Of a DNA stretch of 64,000 nucleotides, positions 31,610-41,867 are shown one piece after another. The translations under genes and the position numbers were made by a program. This stretch comes from Luteimonas sp. MC1572 (lineage in GTDB: Bacteria > Pseudomonadota > Gammaproteobacteria > Xanthomonadales > Xanthomonadaceae): assembly GCF_016615815.1 (NCBI RefSeq), contig NZ_CP067112.1, forward strand, positions 124,001 to 188,000. The letters run 5' to 3'. Each line of letters starts with the position of its first letter. The stretch's first letter is position 1. The notes under the pieces are model-generated. The model saw only the letters and a program-made list of their open reading frames with translations, was not told the origin of the DNA and searched no databases.

Positions 31610-32251
31610 ATGAAATGCACCATCGGACGCCTGTCGGTCGCCATGCTGCTCGCGCTGCTGCCGATCGCGGTTTCGGCGCAGACGCTGCCCAAGCCGAAGG
31701 AATTCTATTTCGAGGACGATGCGCAGGTGACGCGACCGCTGGTGCTGCATGCCGGCAACGACGACGCCACCGTGCAGAAGCTGCTCGATGTCCGCAGCCG
31801 CAGCCGTGGCCGTCGCGAGGCCGATCTCGCTACCGCGCAGCTGGCCCACCTGTCGTATGCCGCCGGCAACACCGAAACCGGCGCCGCGCTCTATGCCCAG
31901 GCATTGGCGGCTGCCGGCCCCAGCCGCACCCGGCCCGCCGTGCACTGGAACCATGGCTGGGACCTGTACCGCGCCGGTGACCCCGCCGCGGCGCTGGAGC
32001 AGTGGCGCATGGCCGGCATGGAGCGCATGAAGGGACCGTCGTGGCTGCCGCCGACCGTGGCGCTGGCGCTGTGGTCGCTGGATCGGCGCGAAGAGGCGGT
32101 GCGCTGGTATGCCGCCGCGGTGCGCACCGAGCCGGGGCTCTGGCAGTCGCCGGACCTGGCGCGGCTGCTGCCGGACTGGCGCGACGAAGACCGCGCGCTG
32201 CTGGCCGAAGTGGCCGCGGCATGGCGCGCGGCGCCGCCCGCCTGGCCGTGA
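31610..32251 (+). CDS. exported TPR-like protein, unknown function
   Basis: A signal peptide (MKCTIGRLSVAMLLALLPIAVSAQ, about 24 residues) leads to a 190-residue mature domain of TPR-like helix pairs: RREADLATAQLAHLSYAAGNTETGAALYAQAL, WNHGWDLYRAGDPAAALEQWRMAG, and VALALWSLDRREEAVRWYAAAV. It probably acts as a periplasmic scaffold. No specific family was recognised. The gamma-glutamyltransferase gene follows after a short gap and may be cotranscribed. Confidence 0.7.
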   Translation: MKCTIGRLSVAMLLALLPIAVSAQTLPKPKEFYFEDDAQVTRPLVLHAGNDDATVQKLLDVRSRSRGRREADLATAQLAHLSYAAGNTETGAALYAQALAAAGPSRTRPAVHWNHGWDLYRAGDPAAALEQWRMAGMERMKGPSWLPPTVALALWSLDRREEAVRWYAAAVRTEPGLWQSPDLARLLPDWRDEDRALLAEVAAAWRAAPPAWP

Positions 32252-32308
32252 CCGGAGACCGTTCCCGCCGCGCGACGTAGAGTGGCGGTTTCGCTCCCGG
32301 TGCGCCGC

Positions 32309-34033
<1,725 letters not shown>

Positions 34034-34124
34034 ACGCGCGTTGCGTCGCCTTGCCGGCACTCGCGCGGGCACTGCGCGGGCGCCGGTATGCTGCGGACCA
34101 TCGATCCCGCTGATGGAGCCGCGC

Positions 34125-35150
34125 ATGCGCATCCGACTTCTGTTGCCCGTCCTGCTGTCCACGGCGCTCGCCGTCCCGGCCTTCGCGCAGTCACCGGCGC
34201 CAGGGCAGCCGAGCGAACAGGAGATGCAGCGTGCGCAGCAGGGCGCGGAGGCGTGGCAGGCCTACCTGCGGCGTGTGGCGAAGGCGGTGGGGCGCTCCGA
34301 CGGCGCGCGCGACCTCGCGCTGGCGGCGCTGCTGGAAGCACAGGCGCGCCCGCACGACGCGGCCAACGAAAGCGGCCTGGATCCGGAGCGCTGGCACGCG
34401 GAAGCCGCCGCCAAGGGCGCGGGTGACCTGATCACCCAGCAGCTGCTGTTGGCCGCGGCGATGGTCGGCGACGACCAGGCGCTCGGCAACGCCGCTGCGC
34501 GCCGCTGGCAGGCGCTGTCACCAGGCAACCTGGCGCCGCTGATGCACCTGGGCCTGGACATGGACGCGCTGCTGGATGCCGCGACGCGCGCCAGCCGCAA
34601 CGCGCCCGAGCCGTATCCGTTGCAGCGCTGGGCGGCTGGCGTGATGCGCCGCCATGCGCCGACCGCTGCCGAGTGGGCGGCGTTCGGCGAAGGCGCGAAG
34701 CCCTCGGCCGACGTCAATGCGGCGGTGTGGTCGTCTTCGCTCTCCGTGCTGCTGCCGGATTACCAGCCGGTGCTGCGCGCCTGCGCCGGCCGTGCGCCGG
34801 GCGCGGCTGCCCGCGCCGACGCCTGCCGGCACATCGCCGGCCTGCTGCTGGCGGGTCCGCAGACGGTGCTCGACGAACGCATCGGCCTGTCGCTTGCGCG
34901 CGCGCTGGCGGCCAGCCCGGCCGAAATCGCCACGCTCGATGCGCGCCGCCGCGGCGTGGACTGGCGCCGGGAACAGATGGCGGAGCTTGCGAAGCAGGAC
35001 GACGGCCCCGGTGGCGCGGCCGCGTTCGCGCGGCTGCTCGCCGACACGTCGGTGACGAGCGAAGACACCATGGCGCGGCGAATGCTGGCCGAAGCAGGCG
35101 TTCCCGCCGAACCGCCGGCGAGCTGGCAGGCGCCCTGGCAGCGACGCTGA
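34125..35150 (+). CDS. exported alpha-helical protein, unknown function
   Basis: The start MRIRLLLPVLLSTALAVPAFAQ is preceded by GGAG at 6 nt and is a clean signal peptide. The 320-residue mature part is Ala/Arg-rich and helical, with TPR- or Sel1-like spacing (ARDLALAALLEAQARPHD, DLITQQLLLAAAMVGDDQAL, ACRHIAGLLLAGPQ). No catalytic motif was recognised. A convergent ankyrin-repeat gene ends 9 bp beyond its stop. Homologues should be limited to related Gammaproteobacteria, which is an inference. Confidence 0.65.
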   Translation: MRIRLLLPVLLSTALAVPAFAQSPAPGQPSEQEMQRAQQGAEAWQAYLRRVAKAVGRSDGARDLALAALLEAQARPHDAANESGLDPERWHAEAAAKGAGDLITQQLLLAAAMVGDDQALGNAAARRWQALSPGNLAPLMHLGLDMDALLDAATRASRNAPEPYPLQRWAAGVMRRHAPTAAEWAAFGEGAKPSADVNAAVWSSSLSVLLPDYQPVLRACAGRAPGAAARADACRHIAGLLLAGPQTVLDERIGLSLARALAASPAEIATLDARRRGVDWRREQMAELAKQDDGPGGAAAFARLLADTSVTSEDTMARRMLAEAGVPAEPPASWQAPWQRR

Positions 35151-35159
35151 CGCGCGCGG

Positions 35160-35948
35160 TCAGCCGCGCGGCTTGACCGCGACGCCCTTGGCGCCCAGCC
35201 AGGCGTCGATCTTCTCCAGGTCGCGGCGGGTGGCGACGTCGAGCAGCTTCGGGTCGCCGCTGTACAGATAGTCCTGGAACGTCGCGCCGGTGCGGTCGGT
35301 GGCGCGCGGATCCGCGCCGCCCTCGAGGAAGCGCAGCACCGCGCCGGAATCCTTCACCAGTGCCGCCTGGTGCAGCGGCGTGGTGCCGTTGCGGTCGGCC
35401 ACGTCCAGCCGCGCGCCGGCGCCCAGCAGCACGCGGATGTTGTCTTCGCTGCCGGCGCGCAGGGCGTCGAACAGCGGCGTGGCGCCGGTGACGGTGTTGG
35501 GCGTATCCGGCGACATGCCGTGCTCCAGCAGCGCTTCCAGCCAGCCCGGGGTCTTGCCCATCGCCGCCAGGTGCAGCGCGGTGCGCCCGTCCTGGTCGCC
35601 GCGTGCGGGGTCGGCGCCGAGCGCGAGCAGCAGGCGCACCGCGCCGCGGTCGCCGCGCTTCATCGCCCACTGCAGCAGCGGCTGGCCGTTGTCGTCGACC
35701 GCGTCGGGGTTGGCGCCGGCGGCGAGCAACTGGCGCGCGAGCGCTTCGTCGTCGCGCAGCACGGCGTCGGCGAACTGCGCGTTGCCGGGATTGGCGAAGG
35801 ACTTGCCTGGGTTCACGTCTGTCCCTTGCCGGGCACAGCCGGCGGTGGAGGCGAGCATCAGCGACATGGCCAGCAGCACGCGCATGCCGCGCGGCGCCTT
35901 CCATGGGGAAGGCACCTGCGGTGCGTGCGTGCGGGGAGTGTCGGACAT
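35160..35948 (-). CDS. ankyrin-repeat lipoprotein
   Basis: The frame gives 262 residues from MSDTPRTHAP, or 241 from MRVLLAMSLMLASTAGC, an ideal lipoprotein signal; neither start has a strong ribosome site, so the shorter form is possible. The mature protein holds about five ankyrin repeats (NAQFADAVLRDDEALARQLL, GQPLLQWAMKRGDRGAVRLLLALGAD, GRTALHLAA, TPLFDALRAGSEDNIRVLLGAGA, GTTPLHQAALVKDSGAVLRFLEGGAD). It ends in a short basic tail. Such proteins mediate protein binding in the envelope; the partner is unknown. Confidence 0.82.
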   Translation of the reverse strand: MSDTPRTHAPQVPSPWKAPRGMRVLLAMSLMLASTAGCARQGTDVNPGKSFANPGNAQFADAVLRDDEALARQLLAAGANPDAVDDNGQPLLQWAMKRGDRGAVRLLLALGADPARGDQDGRTALHLAAMGKTPGWLEALLEHGMSPDTPNTVTGATPLFDALRAGSEDNIRVLLGAGARLDVADRNGTTPLHQAALVKDSGAVLRFLEGGADPRATDRTGATFQDYLYSGDPKLLDVATRRDLEKIDAWLGAKGVAVKPRG

Positions 35949-35991
35949 GCGGACCACGGTACTACGGCGGGGTCGCACCCTGTCTACCGGA

Positions 35992-37647
35992 TCAGAACCA
36001 CTTCAGCGGGTTGAGCTTGTCGCTCACCCACTGCGCGCCGTCGGTGACGGCCTGGCCGACGTCGCCGGCCACGTCGGCGATGACCTCGACGCCGTCGCCG
36101 ACCACGTCGGTCACGGTGTCGACCACGTCACCGACCGTGTCGGCGACATCGCTCACCACTTTGCCGGTGCCTTCCACGAAGCCGGCCACGGCGTCGAGCG
36201 GCGCGTCGAGGCCGGTGGCGTCACCGATATCGCGCAGCAGGCCGCCGCCGGCATTGGCGAGGTTCTGCACGGTGTCGCCAGCCAGGCCCAGCGCGCCGTC
36301 GGCCAGGTCGCCGACGCTGTCGACGGCGAAGTCGAGCACGTCACCAACGACTTCAAGACTGCCTTCGACCAGCCTGCCCTCGGCGAACGCGCCGTTGCCG
36401 GTGCTCACGAAGCCATCGACCATCTCGCTGCCGTTGCTCCACAGGTCGCCGACCACGTTCTCGCCCTGGCGGATGACGCTGCCGAGCTGGTTGAGGCTGT
36501 ACTCGCCGATGCGCTCCACCCCGTCGCGGAGGATGTTGCCGCCCACGCCGATGGTGGTGTCGAGGACGTCGCCGCCGGCATCGAGCAGTTTGTCGGCGGC
36601 CCAGCCGATCGCCGGGTCGCCGGTCGCGGTGAAGAACCGGTTGGCGAGATCGCCGAGGCCGTCGAGGCCCTGGTTGACCAGGCTGCCGGCCTGTTCGGAC
36701 AGGCTCGGGCGGGTGGCCGGGTCGTAGGCGGTGTTCTGCTGCAGGGCGTCGACGTAGGAGGCGCCATCGCCGCCACCGCCGTGCAGCCCGACCAGGTCGA
36801 CCACCCCGGCCGGCGGGTCGACGCGCAGCTCATGGCCGACCGCGTTGGGCGGCGACATGCCGAGGATCGGGATGATGGGCAGGTCCTGCTGCGCGCCGTT
36901 CAGCGGATCGCCGTTGACGATGTAGCGGCGCAGCTGGCCGCTGTCGGCGGCATCTTGGCGCACCGCGTTGGGGTTGAAGCCCAGCGATTCGAGGGTCTGG
37001 TCGCTGAGGCCGGCAGCGTTGAAGGTCACGCCGGCGGTGCCGGTGGCGAGGGCCGCGGCGCTCGCCAGGCCGCCGCCGAGCGAGTGCCCGGTGAACACCA
37101 CGTTGCCCTCGCCGAAGGCGCGCAGCGCGGCCTCGCCCAGGGCCACGGCGTCCTTGTACTGGCCGGTCTCGAAGCCGAGGCCCTGCAGGCCGTTGTCGTC
37201 GGCGTCGCCGGAGGGCGACAGGCCCCAGTCGTCGGTGCCGCGGTAGGCGACCACGTACTCGCCCTGCGCGTTCTGGTAGATCGCGGCGTCGAAGCCCTCG
37301 GAGGTGCTGAGCAACGCCGGGTCGATCGGGATCTCGTTGCCCTGCGCGTCGACCAGCGAGGTGCCGTCGGCGCTCGGCTCGAGCCGCGTCCAGCCCGCCT
37401 CGGCGAGCGCTGCTTCCGTCTTCGGGTTGTCGGCCGCGTAGACGTCGTTGGCCATCATCGCCAGCTGCAGGTCGGTCTCCGGCTGCGGCGTGGTGCCGCG
37501 TACGTCTGCGGCGAAGCTGCCGTCACCCTTCGGGTAGCTGTCGGCCACCTTCTGCAGCTGCGGCGGTGCCAGCAGGCCGGCGGCGAGGCGGTCGTCGAAG
37601 CGCAACGGCTGGAGGTAGGACTGCTGGCTGGCGACGTCGAGGCTCAT
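35992..37647 (-). CDS. lipase-like alpha/beta hydrolase with long amphipathic repeat tail
   Basis: This 551-residue protein has an N-terminal lipase-class-3/DUF2974-like hydrolase (about residues 40-290). YVVAYRGTDDWG supplies the oxyanion region and VVFTGHSLGGGLAS the nucleophile Ser elbow; a catalytic Asp and His (NGDPLNG, LVGLHGG) lie further on. From about residue 300 the sequence becomes repetitive, with VGDxxDxxxDVxGD-type units predicted to form long amphipathic helices, ending KLNPLKWF. There is no signal peptide, so export, if any, would be by another route. A phospholipase acting at membranes is a reasonable guess. Confidence 0.75.
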   Translation of the reverse strand: MSLDVASQQSYLQPLRFDDRLAAGLLAPPQLQKVADSYPKGDGSFAADVRGTTPQPETDLQLAMMANDVYAADNPKTEAALAEAGWTRLEPSADGTSLVDAQGNEIPIDPALLSTSEGFDAAIYQNAQGEYVVAYRGTDDWGLSPSGDADDNGLQGLGFETGQYKDAVALGEAALRAFGEGNVVFTGHSLGGGLASAAALATGTAGVTFNAAGLSDQTLESLGFNPNAVRQDAADSGQLRRYIVNGDPLNGAQQDLPIIPILGMSPPNAVGHELRVDPPAGVVDLVGLHGGGGDGASYVDALQQNTAYDPATRPSLSEQAGSLVNQGLDGLGDLANRFFTATGDPAIGWAADKLLDAGGDVLDTTIGVGGNILRDGVERIGEYSLNQLGSVIRQGENVVGDLWSNGSEMVDGFVSTGNGAFAEGRLVEGSLEVVGDVLDFAVDSVGDLADGALGLAGDTVQNLANAGGGLLRDIGDATGLDAPLDAVAGFVEGTGKVVSDVADTVGDVVDTVTDVVGDGVEVIADVAGDVGQAVTDGAQWVSDKLNPLKWF

Positions 37648-37859
37648 GGCCGACTCCCTGGATCGATGCCACGAGACTAGCCACCGGGCGTACAGGCGCC
37701 AGCTGGGAGTGACCCTAGAGCGTCGCTCCGCGAGCAGCCGCCCGCGGCCCGGCGCCCGCGTGCGGCACCGGCTTCGCGTCCGATGATTGCGCGTGCGCCA
37801 AGCCGGGTCCGCCGGTGTACCCTCGACGTCCGACTTGGCGGAACGTGACCGGGGTACGG

Positions 37860-38495
37860 ATGAAGACGGTGCTGGTGGCGAGTTCCAAGGGCGGCGTGGG
37901 CAAGACCACGATCGCCTCCCATCTCGCCGCGCACGCGGCGCTGTCCGGCCAGCGGACCGTGATCATCGATGCCGACCCGCAGCGCTCGTCCACGCGCTGG
38001 GCGGAGCGCCGCGTTGGCCTGGACAGCGCCGTGCTGCCGGTCGCCGGCGCCAGCCGCCAGCGCGCGGCCTGGAACTCGCTGCCCGCCGACACCCAGCGCG
38101 TGGTGATCGACGCGCCCGCCGGTGCCATGGCCGGCGACCTCGAGAACTGGCTGGAGCATGTCGACTCCGTGGTGGTGCCGGTGCTGCCGTCGGCGCTCGA
38201 CCTGGACGCCACGGTGCCGTTCCTGGATTCGCTTGCCAGGCACCCGCGCGTCCGCCGCGGGCAGCTGCGCGTCGGTCTGGTGGCCAACAAGCTGAAGCCC
38301 TGGACCAACGCCTCGCAGGCGATGCTCGACCTGCTCGGGCAGTGGCCGTACCCGGTGGTCGCCAGCCTGCGCGACAGCCAGGCCTACGTGATGCTGGTCG
38401 GCCTGGGCAAGAGCCTGTTCGACTACCACTCCGCCCAGGTGCGTGATCACCAGGAGGATTGGGATCCGTTGCTGAAATGGGTGCGCAAGGCCTGA
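37860..38495 (+). CDS. ParA/MinD-like ATPase, orphan
   Basis: The 211-residue protein starts MKTVLVASSKGGVGKTTIASHLA, with the deviant Walker A KGGVGKTT at residues 10-17. VIIDADPQRSSTRWAERR and RVVIDAPAG (Walker B region) follow, then VVPVLPSALDLDATVPFLDSL. No ParB gene or parS-like repeat is seen nearby, and it leads a gene row with sixA, yceI and a PLD gene. Short orphan ParA-like ATPases often position protein cargo rather than DNA. The specific role here is unknown. Confidence 0.88.
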   Translation: MKTVLVASSKGGVGKTTIASHLAAHAALSGQRTVIIDADPQRSSTRWAERRVGLDSAVLPVAGASRQRAAWNSLPADTQRVVIDAPAGAMAGDLENWLEHVDSVVVPVLPSALDLDATVPFLDSLARHPRVRRGQLRVGLVANKLKPWTNASQAMLDLLGQWPYPVVASLRDSQAYVMLVGLGKSLFDYHSAQVRDHQEDWDPLLKWVRKA

Positions 38496-38534
38496 ACCGG
38501 GCACCGCGCCAGTGAACCACCAAGGGAGTGCCTC

Positions 38535-39011
38535 GTGAGGGAAATCGTGCTGTTGCGCCATGCCCACGCCGAACAGGCGGGTCCGGGCCAGAACGACGTC
38601 GACCGGCCGCTGTCCGCGGAGGGTCTGGCCGAGGCCGAGGCCGCCGGCTGCTGGCTGCGCGACCACGGCCTGGTACCCGACCTCGTGCTGTGCTCGCCCT
38701 CGCGCCGCACGCGCGAGACGCTGGAAGCGGTGCTGGGGGTGGTCGGCTACGTCGACCAGCGCCTGGAGCCGGCAATCTATGACGCTTCGGCGGGCACCCT
38801 GGCGACTGTCGCCGACCGCCACCGCGAGGTCGACCGCCTGCTGGTGGTCGGCCACAACCCGGGGCTCGAGCGGTTGGCGGCCCTGCTGCACAGCGGCCAG
38901 TCGGGCGAGTACCGCGGCATGCCGCCCGGTGCGATCGCCGTGCTGCGGCTGCCGGCCGAAGCCGAGGTGGAGCCCGGCGTGGCAAGTCTTGTCGACTTCT
39001 GGTGGCCGTGA
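38535..39011 (+). CDS. sixA: phosphohistidine phosphatase SixA-like
   Basis: The 158-residue product starts at GTG, with GGGAG 7 nt upstream. The histidine phosphatase motif is LLRHAHAE (R8, H9), with SPSRRTRETLEA and VVGHNPGLERLAALL further on. Length and the RHAxA variant match SixA, which removes phosphate from histidine-containing phosphotransfer domains and, in E. coli, acts on the nitrogen PTS protein NPr. The stop overlaps the next gene's GTG start by 4 bp. Confidence 0.9.
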   Translation: MREIVLLRHAHAEQAGPGQNDVDRPLSAEGLAEAEAAGCWLRDHGLVPDLVLCSPSRRTRETLEAVLGVVGYVDQRLEPAIYDASAGTLATVADRHREVDRLLVVGHNPGLERLAALLHSGQSGEYRGMPPGAIAVLRLPAEAEVEPGVASLVDFWWP

Positions 39012-39574
39012 GGCGTGCCCTTGCACGCGCCTGGATCGCTGTCGCCGCCGCCGTCCTGCTGGCGGCGCCGTCGCATGCCGGTCGCATCGATCGGTCGGCA
39101 TCCGAGATCGGCTTCACCCTGACCACGCGCTGGGGGCAGACGCTGCGTGGTCGTTTTCCGGAATACGAAGGTGAGTTCAAGGTCCTGGAGGACGGGCGTC
39201 GCCAGGTGCGGCTGTGGCTGTCCGCGGCCGATGTCCGGATCATCGGCAACGTCCGCTACACGCGGCTGACCCGCGGCAGCGGGTTCTTCGACGCCGAGCG
39301 ATACCCGCGCGTGACATTCGTGTCCGAACCCTACGACGATATCCTGCTGCGCGATGGCGGCGTATTGATGGGCACCCTGGTGATACGCGACGTGCAGCGG
39401 CTGGAAACGTTCACGGTCCTGCCGGCCGAGTGCCCGCGACCGGGGCGCGACTGCGACGTGGTCGCCACCGGGGTCATCGACCGTGCCGACTACGGCATGG
39501 ACCGCTGGAACTTCGCGCTCGCCCCCGAGGTCCGGTTCGAGCTGCGCATCCGCATCCGGGGTGGCGACGCGTGA
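39008..39574 (+). CDS. YceI family periplasmic protein (copy 1)
   Basis: The start is taken at the GTG that forms a GTGA overlap with the sixA stop; another GTG two codons upstream is in frame. A signal peptide ends at SHA-G. The 188-residue product has the YceI lipocalin-like beta pattern: IDRSASEIGFTLTTRWGQTLRGRFPEYEG, SGFFDAERYPRVTFVSEPYD, GTLVIRDVQRLETFTVL and IDRADYGMDRW. YceI proteins bind isoprenoid or other lipid chains in the periplasm. This copy is more divergent than those at 52 and 54 kb. Confidence 0.85.
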   Translation: MRRALARAWIAVAAAVLLAAPSHAGRIDRSASEIGFTLTTRWGQTLRGRFPEYEGEFKVLEDGRRQVRLWLSAADVRIIGNVRYTRLTRGSGFFDAERYPRVTFVSEPYDDILLRDGGVLMGTLVIRDVQRLETFTVLPAECPRPGRDCDVVATGVIDRADYGMDRWNFALAPEVRFELRIRIRGGDA

Positions 39575-41499
39575 ATCCGCTGATCCGCGTGCTGGCCCTG
39601 GCGGGAGCGCTGGCGGCGGGCGCCTGCGCGACGCTGTCGCAGGAGCAGCGGGATGCCGCGACGCGCATTGCCGTCGAGGCGCAGCCGGTGGTCGTGGACT
39701 GCATGGCCGACGACGCCTGTGCCACGACCTCCGCGCTGCGCGAGCTCGGCACGCAGGCTGTCGCGGCCAGCACGCCGGATGCGCCGCGCCACCATGCACT
39801 GATCCTCGACTACGGCCAGGATGCGCTGCTCGCGCGCCTGAGCCTGATCCGCTCGGCGCAGCGCACGCTGGACGTGCAGACCTACATCTTCGACGAGGAC
39901 GATGCCGGGCACCTGTTCCTGGACGAGATGCTGGCCGCCGCGCGCCGCGGCGTGCGCGTGCGCGTGCTGGTGGACCAGCTGTCGGCGCTGCGCCGGGTGG
40001 AGACGCTGGCCGCGCTCGCCGGCGCGCACGCCAACTTCGAGATGCGCATCTACAACCCGGTGCTGGGGCGCGCACGCATCAGCTATCCGCAGTACGTGCT
40101 GGCCGCGGCCTGCTGCTGGCGGCGCCTCAACCAGCGCATGCACAGCAAGCTGCTGCTGGTGGACGGCATGGTCGGCATCACCGGCGGCCGCAATTACCAG
40201 AACAGCTATTACGACTGGGATCCGGTCTACAACTTCCGCGACCGCGACCTGTTCGTGGCCGGGCCGGTGGTCGCCGACATGGCCGCCAACTTCGAGCAGT
40301 ACTGGGTGGCGCGGCTGACGCGCACCCTGCCGGGACTGTCCGACGTCGGCCGCGCGCTGCTGCGTGGCGGCGTGCCGTCGCTTCCGCACGCACCGTTCGA
40401 CCTCCCCGACCGCGTGCAGCGCATTTCCCGCGATGCCGATGACCAGGGCCTGGTCGCAGAGCTCGCCGCGTATGCGCTGCCGGTGGCCGGGGTCGGGTTC
40501 ATCGCCGACCCGCCCCAGAAGCACCGGCGCAACTACGAGGGCGTGGCGCCGTCCACCCGTGGCCTGCGCGAGCTGATCGACGGCGCCAAGGAGGAAGTGC
40601 TGCTGCAGACGCCGTACCTCGTGCTTTCGCCGCCAGCGCAGGCCCAGTTCCGCGAGCTGCGCCTGCGCGATGCGCCGCCGCGGGTGGTGGTGTCGACCAA
40701 CAGCCTGGCGGCGACCGATGCGTTCATCACCTATGCGCTGTCGTACAAATACAAGCGCCGCTTCCTGCGCGAGTTCGGCTTCGAGATCCACGAGTTCAAG
40801 CCGTTTCCGCAGGATGCGCCGATCGATGTCGAGGCCACCGGCACGGTCGACATCGCGTGGGACGCGAACGGCAACGCGGTGGTCGGCGGCCGCCGCGGCC
40901 GGGCGGCCGGCGTCGACGGCAGCCAGGGGGGCGGGGGGCGCGCGACGCGGCCGCTGGCGCGCGAATACTCGGCGTTGCGCTGGTCCGGATTCTCCGCCCA
41001 CGAGCCGGTGCCGCTGGAACGCGGCGGCGTGCGCTTCGGCCTGCACGCCAAGTCGCTGGTGATCGACGAACGCATCGGCGTGGTGGGCACGCACAACTTC
41101 GACCCGCGCGGCGATACCTACAACACCGAGAGCGCGGTGGTGATCGAGGAGCCGGCGTTCGCGCGCACCCTGGCGGCCAGCATCCGCCGCGACATGCTCC
41201 CGGCCAACGCCTGGACCATCGCCCCGCGCGACAAGCCGCCGGTGTTCTCCGGGCTGGACTATTCGCTGGGCAAGGTGTCCGAGGCCCTGCCGGTGTTCGA
41301 CCTGTGGCCGATCCGCTACGCCACCAGCTACGAGTTCCGGCCGAGTCCGGCCTGCCCGCAGCCGATCCCGCCCAGCGACCCGCGGTTCCGCGAGTGCTAT
41401 GACCCGGTGGGGGACTTCCCGGGGGTGCAGATGGGCCTGAAGACGCTGATGACGCGGATCTTCACCGCCTTCGGCGCGGGGCTCGCGCCCATCCTCTGA
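39571..41499 (+). CDS. phospholipase D family lipoprotein
   Basis: The GTG start overlaps the yceI stop (GTGA). The 642-residue protein begins with an export signal and Cys (LAAGACATLS) and carries two HKD motifs: HSKLLLVDGMVGITGGRN from H191 and HAKSLVIDERIGVVGTHNFD from H492. Both are complete. The arrangement with a SYKYKRRFLREFGFEIHEFKP segment resembles cardiolipin synthase/ClsC-type PLD enzymes, so a phospholipid transphosphatidylation or hydrolysis role at the envelope is likely. It is the last gene of the ParA-SixA-YceI-PLD row. Confidence 0.9.
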   Translation: MNPLIRVLALAGALAAGACATLSQEQRDAATRIAVEAQPVVVDCMADDACATTSALRELGTQAVAASTPDAPRHHALILDYGQDALLARLSLIRSAQRTLDVQTYIFDEDDAGHLFLDEMLAAARRGVRVRVLVDQLSALRRVETLAALAGAHANFEMRIYNPVLGRARISYPQYVLAAACCWRRLNQRMHSKLLLVDGMVGITGGRNYQNSYYDWDPVYNFRDRDLFVAGPVVADMAANFEQYWVARLTRTLPGLSDVGRALLRGGVPSLPHAPFDLPDRVQRISRDADDQGLVAELAAYALPVAGVGFIADPPQKHRRNYEGVAPSTRGLRELIDGAKEEVLLQTPYLVLSPPAQAQFRELRLRDAPPRVVVSTNSLAATDAFITYALSYKYKRRFLREFGFEIHEFKPFPQDAPIDVEATGTVDIAWDANGNAVVGGRRGRAAGVDGSQGGGGRATRPLAREYSALRWSGFSAHEPVPLERGGVRFGLHAKSLVIDERIGVVGTHNFDPRGDTYNTESAVVIEEPAFARTLAASIRRDMLPANAWTIAPRDKPPVFSGLDYSLGKVSEALPVFDLWPIRYATSYEFRPSPACPQPIPPSDPRFRECYDPVGDFPGVQMGLKTLMTRIFTAFGAGLAPIL

Positions 41500-41554
41500 C
41501 CGTTCGTCGGTCGCCGTGGCGAAGTGACTTCCGGCCTATTGCAGGCTGCGCTAG

Positions 41555-41574
41555 GTGTTGTAGTCTACCAACAC
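41555..41574. promoter_or_regulatory. inverted repeat upstream of the 64-aa gene
   Basis: GTGTTG (41555-41560) and CAACAC (41569-41574) form 6-bp inverted arms, with GTAG/CTAC nested inside and shifted by one base. It lies 29 bp before the ATG at 41604, a position consistent with an operator or leader hairpin. No regulator is evident. Confidence 0.35.
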
Positions 41575-41603
41575 ACCGAATCACAACCACACCGGAGCGC
41601 GCC

Positions 41604-41798
41604 ATGAACGTCCAGACCCAGACCCAGTCCCACCACGTCGTCGACCGCAGCCAGCAGGTCCAGCGCCTGGCCGGTACCCGCCTCCCCACCCGTGACCGTG
41701 CCCGCGAGTTCGGCGTCGGCTACGGCAACAGCAGCGGCTACGCGTCCGCCCGCCGCTACCTGGCCAGCCAGGGCACGCCGCGCTTCCGCTGTGCCTGA
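41604..41798 (+). CDS. 64-aa protein sharing a C-terminal motif with the next gene
   Basis: GGAG precedes the ATG by 6 nt. The N-terminal half is polar and Gln-rich (MNVQTQTQSHHVVDRSQQVQ). The C-terminal half is basic, with EFGVGYGNSSGYAS at residues 35-48. The same segment occurs near the end of the adjacent 203-residue protein (DFGVGYGASSGYRS, residues 174-187). That conservation supports a real gene. No family is known; a short Tyr/Gly-rich motif followed by aromatic and basic residues could bind a shared partner. Confidence 0.7.
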   Translation: MNVQTQTQSHHVVDRSQQVQRLAGTRLPTRDRAREFGVGYGNSSGYASARRYLASQGTPRFRCA

Positions 41799-41867
41799 AC
41801 CGCGATTGACGCTGGCGCGCCTGCGGCCCTAGGCTGCGATCACCCTGTTCGCCGCCTGGGATCCGCC

